Part shown: piece by piece, positions 8,662 through 18,168 of the stretch
How positions within the stretch are numbered: position 1 is the first letter of the stretch
How the letters are laid out: every line of letters starts with the position of its first letter
Source of the DNA: CADCVT01 sp036389485
GTDB lineage: Bacteria; Actinomycetota; Thermoleophilia; Solirubrobacterales; Solirubrobacteraceae
Assembly (NCBI GenBank): GCA_036389485.1
Contig: DASVPR010000009.1
Location: 35,484-99,483 of the forward strand
Reading direction: 5' to 3'
DNA length: 64,000 nucleotides
Program-made: the position numbers and the translations under genes
Notes under the pieces: model-generated
Databases searched by the model: none
What the model saw: only the letters and a program-made list of their open reading frames with translations
Told to the model about the DNA's origin: nothing

Positions 8662-10236
<1,575 letters not shown>

Positions 10237-10358
10237 GGGTGACGAGTGGGCCGGCATGCGACTCCGCAGAGGCGCTGAACAAACGAGTGTCCTTGCACCG
10301 CACCACGCCGCCTGCGTAGGATCGCGACGCACTGTTCGCGGCACGGAGGCTGACGGCC

Positions 10359-11846
10359 CTGGGCATCGGGCCCACAGACGAGGAACTCCTGAGCGCGGCG
10401 CTGGCCGGCGACCCCGGCTCGCTCGCTGCCTTCGTCGACCGCCACCTCGACGCTCTGCTCACGTATGCGGATCGGGTGATGGAGGTCGCCGCCGATCCCG
10501 CGCCGGCGGTGCAGGAGGCGTTCGAGGAGTTCTTCGTCGCCACCTGCGAGGAGGGCGGCTCGGTCACCGAGCCGGGACGCCTGCTGTGGCGCGCCGTCCG
10601 CGCGGCCGTGCTGAGACGCGACGCCGACCCCGCCGCGCCGGACGCCGAGGTCGAGGAGGAGCGGCCGCAGGGGGACGACATCGAGACGATCCTGCGCCGC
10701 GCGAACCTCGAGCTCCCGCGGCGGCAGCGCGAGGTGCTGGCCATCAGCGAGCTCGAGGACTTCTCGTACGAGGTGATCGGGAACGTCACGGACCTGTCGC
10801 CGATCGGCGCCGCGCAGCTGACGTGGCGGGGGCTGCGTCGGCTGCGCGCGCTCGCCCTCCGCGCCGAGGGCAAGGACCCGGACCCGGACGACAGCCTGCA
10901 GCTGATGTCGCACGACTGCGAGTACGCGCTCACGCTGCTGGAGCTGCGCGACCGCGACCCGGACGGGCCGCCGCCGCCCGACCTGCCGGAGTGGCTCGAG
11001 CAACGCGGCCTGCCCGCCGACGTGCAGGAGTGGCTGGACCGGCATGTCGCCGGCTGCTCGACGTGCCCGCGCGGCCGCGCCGCCGTCGACGAGGCCCGCG
11101 CGCGCTACCGCCGCTTGCAGCGCGTCCGCGCGGTCGTGTCCGTGCGGGACAGGATCATCCTCGACGCGGAGAACGCGTTCGGGTCGGTACGCAAGCGCGC
11201 CGAGCGCGAGGCGCGGCGAGCCGAGCGCCGACGCGTCGCCCGGAGGTCGCCGGTGGGCGCGGGAGCGGCGGTCATCGTCCTGCTCGTGCTGAGCGCGCTC
11301 GCGACGCACTTCATGCCGCTCAGCAGCGACGACCGCCCTCCGCGCGAGCGGGCGCTGCTCCCGCTCGACGTGGCGTTCGGTCTGCCGGGCCTCGTGGACG
11401 AGCGCGACGGCGGCGACCGCACGGACGACGACGACGACGACCGCGACTGCCGGCTCGCCGGCGACTGCCCACGGCCGCGCGAGTGCCCGCCCGACTGCCC
11501 GCCACCGACACCGGACTGCCGACCCGACTGCCCGCCGCCGGGGAACTGCCCGCCGCACTGCCCACCGCCCCCGAAGAAGTGCCCACCGCACTGCCCCCCG
11601 CCCAAGTGCCCACCAACCTGCCCCCCGCCCAAGTGCCCACCGACCTGCCCGCCGCCGGAGTGCCCGCCGGTCTGCGATCCCGTGACGCCCGCGGCAACCG
11701 GACCACCGGGCCTCGGCGGCGACCTCCCGTCCGGCCGCGGCGGCGGCCCGCCGGGGCACTCGCCCGGCCTGCCGCCGGGCCGCGGCGGCGCGGTGCTGCC
11801 CCCGGGGCGCGGCGGCGTCCCGCCCGGCCGCGCGAAGCGGTCCTAG
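10359..11846 (+). CDS. Second sigma-like protein fused to a finger, membrane segment and Cys-Pro repeat tail
   Basis: About 495 residues. A divergent sigma region 2 (EELLSAALAGDPGSLAAFVD) and region 4 (LPRRQREVLAISELEDFSYE, then LSPIGAAQLTWRGLRRLRAL) are followed by a finger His229-Cys233-Cys236, a basic stretch, a membrane segment at about 299-319 and an Asp run. The tail then has 16 cysteines in CPPxCPPP-like repeats (about residues 364-440) and ends Gly/Pro-rich. The frame has no ATG, GTG or TTG before region 2. A GGAGG at 10345-10349 stands nine bases before CTG 10359, which I take as the start; ATG 10476 would delete most of region 2. It is probably co-transcribed with the preceding paralogue. 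Confidence 0.72.
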   Translation: MGIGPTDEELLSAALAGDPGSLAAFVDRHLDALLTYADRVMEVAADPAPAVQEAFEEFFVATCEEGGSVTEPGRLLWRAVRAAVLRRDADPAAPDAEVEEERPQGDDIETILRRANLELPRRQREVLAISELEDFSYEVIGNVTDLSPIGAAQLTWRGLRRLRALALRAEGKDPDPDDSLQLMSHDCEYALTLLELRDRDPDGPPPPDLPEWLEQRGLPADVQEWLDRHVAGCSTCPRGRAAVDEARARYRRLQRVRAVVSVRDRIILDAENAFGSVRKRAEREARRAERRRVARRSPVGAGAAVIVLLVLSALATHFMPLSSDDRPPRERALLPLDVAFGLPGLVDERDGGDRTDDDDDDRDCRLAGDCPRPRECPPDCPPPTPDCRPDCPPPGNCPPHCPPPPKKCPPHCPPPKCPPTCPPPKCPPTCPPPECPPVCDPVTPAATGPPGLGGDLPSGRGGGPPGHSPGLPPGRGGAVLPPGRGGVPPGRAKRS

Positions 11847-11854
11847 CACGGCGA

Positions 11855-11877
11855 AGGCCGCCCACGACGGGCGGCCT
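11855..11877. terminator. Bidirectional hairpin between convergent genes
   Basis: AGGCCGCCC and GGGCGGCCT form a perfect 9-bp stem with a 5-base loop, between the stop of the sigma-like gene and the stop of the acyl-CoA dehydrogenase. There is no T-tract, as is common in very GC-rich actinobacteria. It can serve both strands. Confidence 0.7.
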
Positions 11878-11905
11878 CCGAACGACGACGGGGAACCGCG
11901 CGCGG

Positions 11906-13078
11906 CTACGCGTGCGCGGCCGTGGGCGCCTCGGCGCGCCGCGGCAGCAGCGTCTCGCGCGCGATGACGAGCCGCTGGATCTGCGACGTGCCCTCGTAGA
12001 GCTGCATGATCTTCGCGTCGCGCATCAGCTTCTCGACGGGGTACTCCTTGATGAACCCGTAGCCGCCGTAGATCTGCACGGCGTCGGTCGTGATCTCCAT
12101 CGCGGAGTCGGCGGCGAAGCGCTTCGCGTGCGAGGACTCGAGCGTGTTGCGCTTCCCCTGATCCAGCAGCGTCGCGGCGTTCCACGTCATCAGGCGCGCG
12201 GCGTGGAGCTTGGTCGCCATGTCGGCGATCATGAACTGGATCGCCTGGTGCATGGCGATCGGGACGCCGAACTGGACGCGCTCCTTGGAGTACTGCGTCG
12301 CGAACTCGAACGCGGCGCGCGCGATCCCGATCGCCATCGCCGCGACGCCCGGCCGCGTGAAGTCGAGCGTCTGCATCGCGACCTTGAAGCCGTGGTTCTC
12401 CTCGCCGAGCAGGTTCTCGGCCGGGACCTCGGTCTCGTTGAACGTGACGGTCGCCGTGTTCGACGCCCGCTGCCCCATCTTGCCCTCCTTCTTGTCGATC
12501 ACGACCGTGTCGTCGCGATCGACCACGAACGCGGAGATGCCGCGGTGGCCGGCCTCGGGGTCGGTCTTGGCGTAGACCGTGTACCAGTCGGCGTACTGGC
12601 CGTTGGTGATGAAGCACTTCTGGCCGGTGATGACGTACTTGTCGCCCTTCCGGACGGCCTTCGTGCGCATGCTCGACACGTCGGACCCGGCGCCCGGCTC
12701 GGTCAGGCAGAACGAGGCGAGCTTCGGCTCCTCCATCAGCATGCCGAGGTACTTCCTCTTCGTCTCGTCCGACCCCGCGATGGTGACGGGCGCGCTGGCC
12801 AGGCCGTTCGCGCCGAGCGAGGTCTGGATGCCGGAGCAGCCCCAGGACAGCTCCTCCTCGATGAGCGCGCCGTCCATGTGCGACAGGCCGGGCCCGCCGT
12901 ACTCCTCGGGCACATGGGTGTTCATCAGGCCGAGCTCCCAGGCCTTGTCGATGATCTCCTGGGGCCAGGTGCCGTCGCGGTCGTACTCCCACGCGACGGG
13001 ACGGATCTCTTTCTCGGCGAAATCGTGCGCGAGGTCGCGCAGGTTCTTCTGCTCGTCGGTGAGCGTGAAGTCGACCAT
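11906..13078 (-). CDS. Acyl-CoA dehydrogenase (short/medium-chain type)
   Basis: A 390-residue flavoenzyme that introduces the first double bond of an acyl-CoA in beta-oxidation or branched-chain amino-acid breakdown. The N-terminal domain starts MVDFTLTDEQKNLRDLAHDF. LTEPGAGSDVSSM and FITNGQYADWY are FAD-contact motifs. The C-terminal helical domain has QIYGGYGFIKEYPVEKLMRD, then LYEGTSQIQRLVIAR with the catalytic Glu in YEG. The length is normal. Beyond the ATG, about 37 bases upstream, lies a perfect 18-bp palindrome, so the gene is probably under a TetR-like repressor of lipid catabolism. The hairpin just downstream ends the transcript. Confidence 0.94.
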   Translation of the reverse strand: MVDFTLTDEQKNLRDLAHDFAEKEIRPVAWEYDRDGTWPQEIIDKAWELGLMNTHVPEEYGGPGLSHMDGALIEEELSWGCSGIQTSLGANGLASAPVTIAGSDETKRKYLGMLMEEPKLASFCLTEPGAGSDVSSMRTKAVRKGDKYVITGQKCFITNGQYADWYTVYAKTDPEAGHRGISAFVVDRDDTVVIDKKEGKMGQRASNTATVTFNETEVPAENLLGEENHGFKVAMQTLDFTRPGVAAMAIGIARAAFEFATQYSKERVQFGVPIAMHQAIQFMIADMATKLHAARLMTWNAATLLDQGKRNTLESSHAKRFAADSAMEITTDAVQIYGGYGFIKEYPVEKLMRDAKIMQLYEGTSQIQRLVIARETLLPRRAEAPTAAHA

Positions 13079-13114
13079 GGTGAAGGGGTTGTCTCCTGTG
13101 GCGGCGGCCAGTCG

Positions 13115-13132
13115 GTTGACTGGCCAGTCAAC
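13115..13132. promoter_or_regulatory. Perfect 18-bp palindrome, probable repressor operator
   Basis: GTTGACTGGCCAGTCAAC is a perfect palindrome 36 bases upstream of the acyl-CoA dehydrogenase ATG on the minus strand, and about 45 bases from the divergent small membrane gene. TetR-family regulators of fatty-acid catabolism bind sites of this size and symmetry. No such regulator is encoded next to it, so the protein that binds must come from elsewhere. Confidence 0.65.
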
Positions 13133-13177
13133 TTTGCTCCAGGGAGGGTACTGCGACCCCCTTCCGGACGGTTCACA

Positions 13178-13609
13178 ATGCTCTGGATGGAGGAGGCGTT
13201 CGGCACCGTCCTGCTGCTCGTCGTGATCGTCGCGACGATCGCCGCGGTGGTCAGCATGCGGGGCGGGCGCTACGACCACGTCGGCCGCGGCGGGCTGTTC
13301 GAGGACGACAACCAGATGCGGCGCGATCCCCCGCCCGCGATCGCCGCCGCCGAGCGCGACGACGAGATCCGCCAGATGCTGACCGCCCGCAACGCCCGCC
13401 GCGAGGCCCGCGGCCAGGCGCCGCTGAACGTCGAGGACGAGCTGCACCGGCTGACCCGCACCGCGGCCCCCGCCCACGCCGATCCCGCGCTGGAGGCCGA
13501 GGTCCGCCAGCTTGTCATCGCCCGCAACGAGCGCCGGCAGCGGGCCGGGAAGGCGCCGCTCGACGTCGAGGCCGAAGTCCAGAGGCAGCTTCGCGAGCTG
13601 ATGGGGTAG
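13178..13609 (+). CDS. Single-span membrane protein with an internal duplicated motif
   Basis: A 143-residue protein. One N-terminal membrane segment (GTVLLLVVIVATIAAVVS) is followed by a cytoplasmic part with two copies of one motif: EIRQMLTARNARREARGQAP with LNVEDELHRL, and EVRQLVIARNERRQRAGKAP with LDVEAEVQRQL. The repeat, about 30 residues, looks like a pair of amphipathic helices with a conserved ARNxRR core, probably for protein contact. ATG 13187 is an alternative start nine bases later. It is divergent from the acyl-CoA dehydrogenase across the palindrome and followed after ten bases by a small acidic gene. Function unknown. Confidence 0.75.
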   Translation: MLWMEEAFGTVLLLVVIVATIAAVVSMRGGRYDHVGRGGLFEDDNQMRRDPPPAIAAAERDDEIRQMLTARNARREARGQAPLNVEDELHRLTRTAAPAHADPALEAEVRQLVIARNERRQRAGKAPLDVEAEVQRQLRELMG

Positions 13610-13619
13610 AACGCCGCGC

Positions 13620-13925
13620 ATGGCCGATCCGAGAACGTTCGAGCTCGATGAGCTCGTCACCCGCCCCGGGACCTACTTCAACCCCCAGACCGACGTCCTG
13701 ATCGTCGTCGACGACAGCCCCGACGTCGACACCGAGATCTTCAACATGGAGGAGATCGAGGGCGCGGACTGGGTGCTGATCGCCGACGACTCCCCGATCG
13801 ACGAGGCGCGCCGCGACCACCTGATCGAGCGCTTCCAGGTCACCCAGCGCCCGAGCCCGGACTCCTACGACGAGGACGTCGAGGACGAGGTCGAGGAGCT
13901 CGAGCCCGATCCGGACCCCGAGTGA
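13620..13925 (+). CDS. Small acidic protein, hypothetical
   Basis: A 101-residue protein starting MADPRTFELDELVTRPGTYF. It has a compact N-terminal part including the hydrophobic strands VLIVVDD and DWVLIADD, then an Asp/Glu-rich tail (DEDVEDEVEELEPDPDPE). No signal peptide or membrane segment is visible. It starts ten bases after the preceding gene and is probably co-translated. Its last 61 bases overlap the 3' end of the convergent TerC gene. The acidic repeat is what gives the TerC tail its Ser/Gly run. Function unknown. Confidence 0.72.
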   Translation: MADPRTFELDELVTRPGTYFNPQTDVLIVVDDSPDVDTEIFNMEEIEGADWVLIADDSPIDEARRDHLIERFQVTQRPSPDSYDEDVEDEVEELEPDPDPE

Positions 13926-14833
13926 CGCAGCTCCCGCCGGTCGGCCGCGACTGACGCCGCCATCCCGAGCGCGAACGCCGCGAGCACGATGAGCAGGCTC
14001 GTGACCGGCCCGATGTGCAGCCACTCCTCGACGAGGAGCTTCACGCCGACGAGGGCGAGCACAGCCGCGATCGTCTCGTCGAGGTAGCGGAACCGCGCGA
14101 TCAGGCCCTCCACCAGCACGAACAGCGCGCGCAGCCCGAGCAGCGCGAAGACGTTGCCCATCCAGATCACGAACTGGTCGCGCGTGATCCCGAACGCGGC
14201 CGGGATCGAGTCGATCGCGAACGCGATGTCGGCGGCGACGACCGCGACCAGGCAGAGGAACAGCGGCGTGGTGTACGTGCGGTGCTCCTCGCGCACGAAC
14301 CACGCGTTGCCGCGATAGCCGGCGGTGACGGGGAACACGCGGCGCACGAGCCGGACGACGAGGTTGCGGTCCGGGTCGATGTTCTCGCTCACCCCGCGCC
14401 AGATCCGGTAGGCGAGCAGGATCAGCAGCGCGCCGAGCACGTAGAGCACGAACTCGAACTCCTCGATCAGCGCGACGCCGCCGAGGATGGCCAGGCCGCG
14501 CAGCACGAGCGCGAAGACGATGCCGAAGAACAGCATCCGGGCGCGCAGCTCCACCGGCGTCCCGAAGTACGCGAACAGCAGCAGGAAGACGAAGAGGTTG
14601 TCGAGCGAGAGCGAGCGCTCGATGAGGTAGACGGTCGTGTACTCGATCGCCCGCTCGGGCCCCTCGAGCGCGAGCAGCACGACCGCGGCGAGCAGCGAGA
14701 CGACCAGCCACCCGAGGCTCCACAGCGCGCCCTCGCGGATCGACGGGTCGCGGCCGCGCGCGAAGAAGTGCAGGTCGAGCCAGAGGAACAGGAGCAGGAC
14801 GGCGACCAGCGCCACCCACGGCAGCACGTCCAT
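13865..14833 (-). CDS. TerC-family integral membrane protein
   Basis: A 322-residue membrane protein with about eight or nine spans and the TerC signatures SLSLDNLFVFLLLFAYF and ADIAFAIDSIPAAFGIT, whose acidic residues are thought to bind metal. TerC proteins are linked to tellurium resistance and to metal export or metalation of secreted proteins. The ATG shares one base with the TAA of the upstream Ca/H-antiporter-like gene (TAATG), which suggests a cation-handling operon. The C-terminal low-complexity run (SGSGSGSSSSTSSSTSSS) is read antisense to the acidic tail of the convergent gene and is probably disordered. Confidence 0.92.
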   Translation of the reverse strand: MDVLPWVALVAVLLLFLWLDLHFFARGRDPSIREGALWSLGWLVVSLLAAVVLLALEGPERAIEYTTVYLIERSLSLDNLFVFLLLFAYFGTPVELRARMLFFGIVFALVLRGLAILGGVALIEEFEFVLYVLGALLILLAYRIWRGVSENIDPDRNLVVRLVRRVFPVTAGYRGNAWFVREEHRTYTTPLFLCLVAVVAADIAFAIDSIPAAFGITRDQFVIWMGNVFALLGLRALFVLVEGLIARFRYLDETIAAVLALVGVKLLVEEWLHIGPVTSLLIVLAAFALGMAASVAADRRELRHSGSGSGSSSSTSSSTSSS

Positions 14834-15957
14834 TACGCGTAGTAGAAGACGACGCCCAAGAGGGCATATAGGGCTAGCAGCTGCAGCCCCTCGAACCACG
14901 TCGACTCGCCCTCGTTCACGACGAAGTTCGCCACGAGGATCGCGAGCAGGACGGCCACCAGCTCGTAGCCGTTGAAGACGAGGGCCATCGGGTGGTCGCC
15001 GATCCCCGGGAGGAACGAGACGAGGACGAGCACCGGCGCGACGAACAGGGCGATCTGCGCGCTCGAGCCGATCGCGATGTTGACCGCCAGGTCCATCTTG
15101 TCCTTCGCCGCGAAGTAGATCGCCACCCAGTGCTCGGCCGCGTTGCCCACGATCGCGACCACGATCAGGCCGACGAAGAACTCGCTGATCCCGATGTCCT
15201 TCGACGCCTCGGTGATCGAGCCGACGAGGATCTCGGACATCACGCCCACGGCGACGCCCGCGATCGCCAGCATCAGGACCGACCGCTTGATCGGCCACGC
15301 CCCGCCGACGTGGTCGTCCTCGCCGTGCTCGGGGTTGAACAGCGACCGGTGGGTGCGCAGGCTGAAGAGCAGGCCGGCGGCGTACGTGAACAGCAGGATG
15401 CACGCGACGACGAACGACATCGTCTCGATGGTGTTGCGGTAGTTGACCTCCTCCTCGCCGACCCTCGGCAGCCGCCCGCCGTCGATCAGCTCGAAGATCG
15501 CGGGCAGCACGAGCGCCGCCGCGGCGAGCAGCAGCATCAGCACCTGCACGTTCGCCGCCGTGCGGTCGAAGAACTGCCGCTCGCGCTTGGCGCCGCCGAC
15601 GACCATCGCGGCGCCCATGACGAGCAGGATGTTCCCGAGGATCGAGCCGATCACCGACGCCTTGACGACCTCCTGCAGCCCCTCGTTCAGCGCGAAGAAC
15701 GCGATGACGAGCTCGGGGAAGTTGCCGAACGTGACGTTCAAGAAGCCGCCGATGCCGGGCCCGGTGCGGGTGGCGAGCTCCTCCGTCGAGCGCCCCATGA
15801 GCGCGGCGGTGGGGATCACGCCCAGCGCGGCGGCCGCGAAGATCAGCGTGTGCTCCTCCTTGGCGCCGATCTCGAGCGCGATCGCCATCGGGATGAACGG
15901 GACGAGCAGGTACGGCCAGCCGGAGCCGCTGAAGAAGAACCTGCGAAGTCGGCGCAC
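14833..15957 (-). CDS. CaCA-family Ca2+/H+ (or Na+) antiporter
   Basis: A 374-residue protein of about eleven membrane segments with the two inverted alpha-repeats of the cation/Ca2+ exchanger family: FGNFPELVIAFFALNEG in the first half and IVGNAAEHWVAIYFAAKDKM in the second, both carrying the ion-binding acidic residue. The size fits the CAX/ChaA group, which exchanges Ca2+ or Na+ for protons at the plasma membrane. The start is GTG 15957. The gene follows the aldo/keto reductase by 14 bases and overlaps TerC by one base. The transported ion cannot be read from sequence. Confidence 0.92.
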   Translation of the reverse strand: MRRLRRFFFSGSGWPYLLVPFIPMAIALEIGAKEEHTLIFAAAALGVIPTAALMGRSTEELATRTGPGIGGFLNVTFGNFPELVIAFFALNEGLQEVVKASVIGSILGNILLVMGAAMVVGGAKRERQFFDRTAANVQVLMLLLAAAALVLPAIFELIDGGRLPRVGEEEVNYRNTIETMSFVVACILLFTYAAGLLFSLRTHRSLFNPEHGEDDHVGGAWPIKRSVLMLAIAGVAVGVMSEILVGSITEASKDIGISEFFVGLIVVAIVGNAAEHWVAIYFAAKDKMDLAVNIAIGSSAQIALFVAPVLVLVSFLPGIGDHPMALVFNGYELVAVLLAILVANFVVNEGESTWFEGLQLLALYALLGVVFYYA

Positions 15958-15971
15958 GGCGGCGAAGTGAA

Positions 15972-17102
15972 TCAGGCGGAGCGCACGAGCTGCCGCGCGG
16001 GATCGATCCGCCAGCGCTCGGCGACCGCCGCGAGCTCGGGATCGAGCGGCCAGGCGTCGGCGCGCGGCTCGCCCTCGAACTGCGGCGAGGCGCCCTTGAG
16101 CGCCATGCAGCCCGTGTTGTCGCCGATGCGGCGGATCTCCGCGACCTCGTCATCGGTCAGCACGACCTCCTCGGACACGCCCGCCAGCTCGTTGCGCTTG
16201 GCCTCGATCGGCTTGGCGCGCGCGGGCTCCTCGATGAGCGTGGGGACGACGCACTGCACCGGGTCGTGGGCCAGGTTCCACTGGCAGGCGAGCTGCAGCA
16301 TCGTCAGCCCGTGCCGCTCCGCGATGGTGCGCATCGCGTCGAGCTTCTCGCGCCCCGCCTCGATCCAGCCCGCCGGGCGGAACGTCCGGTGGTCGCGCTC
16401 GACGAACTCGTGGCCCGGCACGACGTCGTCGTGGAAGAGCCCGCCGTAGTCGACGACGCGCGTGATGACGCGGACGCCGTGCCGCGCGGCCGCGTCGAGC
16501 GCCAGCTCGCCCGGCCACGGCTCGAGCGGGTTGAGGATCAGCATCGCCCAGTCGATCGCGTCGCCGAAGCGCTCGAAGCAGTCGATGACGTCGAGCGTGA
16601 AGCCGTTCGCCGGCCCGGGCGCGACCCCCAGCGCGCCGGCCAGCCCGGCGTCGCGCAGCGCGGCCATCCCCTGCCACACCGCCTCGCTCGTGTAGCCCGT
16701 CCGGTCCGGGTTGTGCAGGAGCAGCAGGTCGAAGCGGTCGGCGCCGAGCCGCTCCAGGCTGCGCTCGGCGGCCATCCGCAGGTAGCCCGCGTACTCCGAC
16801 GGCCCGCGCAGCCGCGGGTCGGTGAAGCGCGGGAAGCCCTTCGCGCCCTCGCGCTCGCCTTCGTAGAAGTCGTGGCCGACCGCGCCGACGAGCGAGTACG
16901 CGTCGCGGTCGAGCCCGGCCAGCGCCCGGCCGAGCAGGCGGTCGGCCTCGCCCGCGCCGTACGCGTCGGCGGTGATCACGGTCCGGATGCGCTCGTCGGG
17001 GCGCAGCAGCGCGGCGAGCCGATCGTCGTCGAGCGGCACGCCGAAGTGCATGAACCGGCCGCCGCTCCACGTCCCGAGGGCCGTCTGGGTGGGCGCCGGC
17101 AT
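15972..17102 (-). CDS. Aldo/keto reductase family protein
   Basis: A 376-residue TIM-barrel oxidoreductase. The catalytic region matches the family (ITADAYGAGEADRLLGRAL for the Asp/Tyr block, DLLLLHNPDR for the His block), as does the C-terminal NADP region CVVPTLIEEPARAKPIEAKR. The canonical lysine position is hard to place (SLVGAVGHDFYEGEREG), so activity is not certain. A C-terminal extension of about 40 residues follows the barrel. The ATG overlaps the stop of the lipoprotein gene by one base (TGATG). The substrate is unknown. Confidence 0.85.
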   Translation of the reverse strand: MPAPTQTALGTWSGGRFMHFGVPLDDDRLAALLRPDERIRTVITADAYGAGEADRLLGRALAGLDRDAYSLVGAVGHDFYEGEREGAKGFPRFTDPRLRGPSEYAGYLRMAAERSLERLGADRFDLLLLHNPDRTGYTSEAVWQGMAALRDAGLAGALGVAPGPANGFTLDVIDCFERFGDAIDWAMLILNPLEPWPGELALDAAARHGVRVITRVVDYGGLFHDDVVPGHEFVERDHRTFRPAGWIEAGREKLDAMRTIAERHGLTMLQLACQWNLAHDPVQCVVPTLIEEPARAKPIEAKRNELAGVSEEVVLTDDEVAEIRRIGDNTGCMALKGASPQFEGEPRADAWPLDPELAAVAERWRIDPARQLVRSA

Positions 17103-18139
17103 CAGCCGCTCTGGGAGAGGCCGGCGCACTCCTGCAGCTTGGAGATGTCCGCCCCCGCCTCCTGGACGCACTTCTCGTACGGCGAGCCGGGCTCGCCGGT
17201 CGGCGGCGCCCCCGAGTCGCTGCTCTCGCCGCTCTGCGTCGCGCCGCCGAGCGTCGCGAGCAGGTCCTCGAACGGCTTGGCGTTCGCGGGCGCCTCGATG
17301 CGCACGTCCTCGTTGATGCCGCCGAGCCCGAGCTGGAAGCGCAGCGTGCCGCCGGTCAGCCCGTTCGCCTGTTGCCGGGCCTGCTCGGGGACGTCGAACT
17401 CGAGCTCGACCACCAGCCGGCGCAGGATCTTGTCGTCCTCGCCCGTCCACAGGTCCAGCTTCGCGTCCTTGATCGCGTCGCTGATCTGTTTGCGCTCCTC
17501 CGCGGTCAGCTCGCGCGCCTGCTCCGCCGCGCCCTCGATGTTCTCCGCGCGGCCGAGGATGCGGTTGACGTCCTCCAGCAGCCGCGGCACGTCGATGCCG
17601 GAGCGGATGTGCAGCGACTCGGCGCCCCCGACGTCCTCCTTGCCCTCGTACTGCGGGTCGGTCAGCCAGCGGCGCGGGTCGATGCCCAGCGTCTTGAAGC
17701 TGATGCCCTTGTCGTCGCCCTGGCTCTTCTTCGCCTCCTCGGCGTAGCCGTCCCTGAACTGCTTGAACAGCTCGTCCGAGAGCACGTACGACTGGCCCTG
17801 GAAGCTGAGGAAGCCCTTGTCCTCGGTGGCCGTGGCCCCCGCGCGGATGCTCTGCCCGCCGGCGTCGAGCGTCGCCTCCAGGGCGAAGCGCGGCAGCTGG
17901 TCGGCGCCCGAGGACGCGAACGGGCCGGCGAGCCGCACCCGGACCGGGCCCTGGAGCGAGGCCAGCCCGCGGGCGTCGAGGCGCAGGTCGAGGTCCAGCC
18001 GGCCGCTCTTGATGTCCTTGTCGGCGCCGAACGTCTCCTGCAGGACCTTGTCCACGTCGACGTCGTCGTCGCCTCCGCAGGCGGCGACGCCGGGGACGAG
18101 CAGGAGCAGGGCGAGCAGGAGCAGAGGCCAGCGGCGCAT
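17102..18139 (-). CDS. Lipoprotein of LppX/LprG-like type
   Basis: A 345-residue secreted lipoprotein. The signal peptide MRRWPLLLLALLLLVPGVAAC ends in lipobox VAAC, so Cys21 should be lipidated. The mature part starts with Asp-rich GGDDDVDVDKVL and contains long beta-strand patterns (RLDLDLRLDARGLASLQGPV) typical of the LppX/LprG fold, whose members carry lipids or help sense cell-wall state. Near the C-terminus two cysteines (YEKCVQEAGADISKLQECAG) could form a disulfide. It heads the TerC operon and diverges from the ArsA-type gene with 29 bases between them. A lipid-carrier role is inference from fold resemblance. Confidence 0.8.
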   Translation of the reverse strand: MRRWPLLLLALLLLVPGVAACGGDDDVDVDKVLQETFGADKDIKSGRLDLDLRLDARGLASLQGPVRVRLAGPFASSGADQLPRFALEATLDAGGQSIRAGATATEDKGFLSFQGQSYVLSDELFKQFRDGYAEEAKKSQGDDKGISFKTLGIDPRRWLTDPQYEGKEDVGGAESLHIRSGIDVPRLLEDVNRILGRAENIEGAAEQARELTAEERKQISDAIKDAKLDLWTGEDDKILRRLVVELEFDVPEQARQQANGLTGGTLRFQLGLGGINEDVRIEAPANAKPFEDLLATLGGATQSGESSDSGAPPTGEPGSPYEKCVQEAGADISKLQECAGLSQSG

Positions 18140-18168
18140 GGCCGCCCAGCGTACACTCGCGCAGCTGG

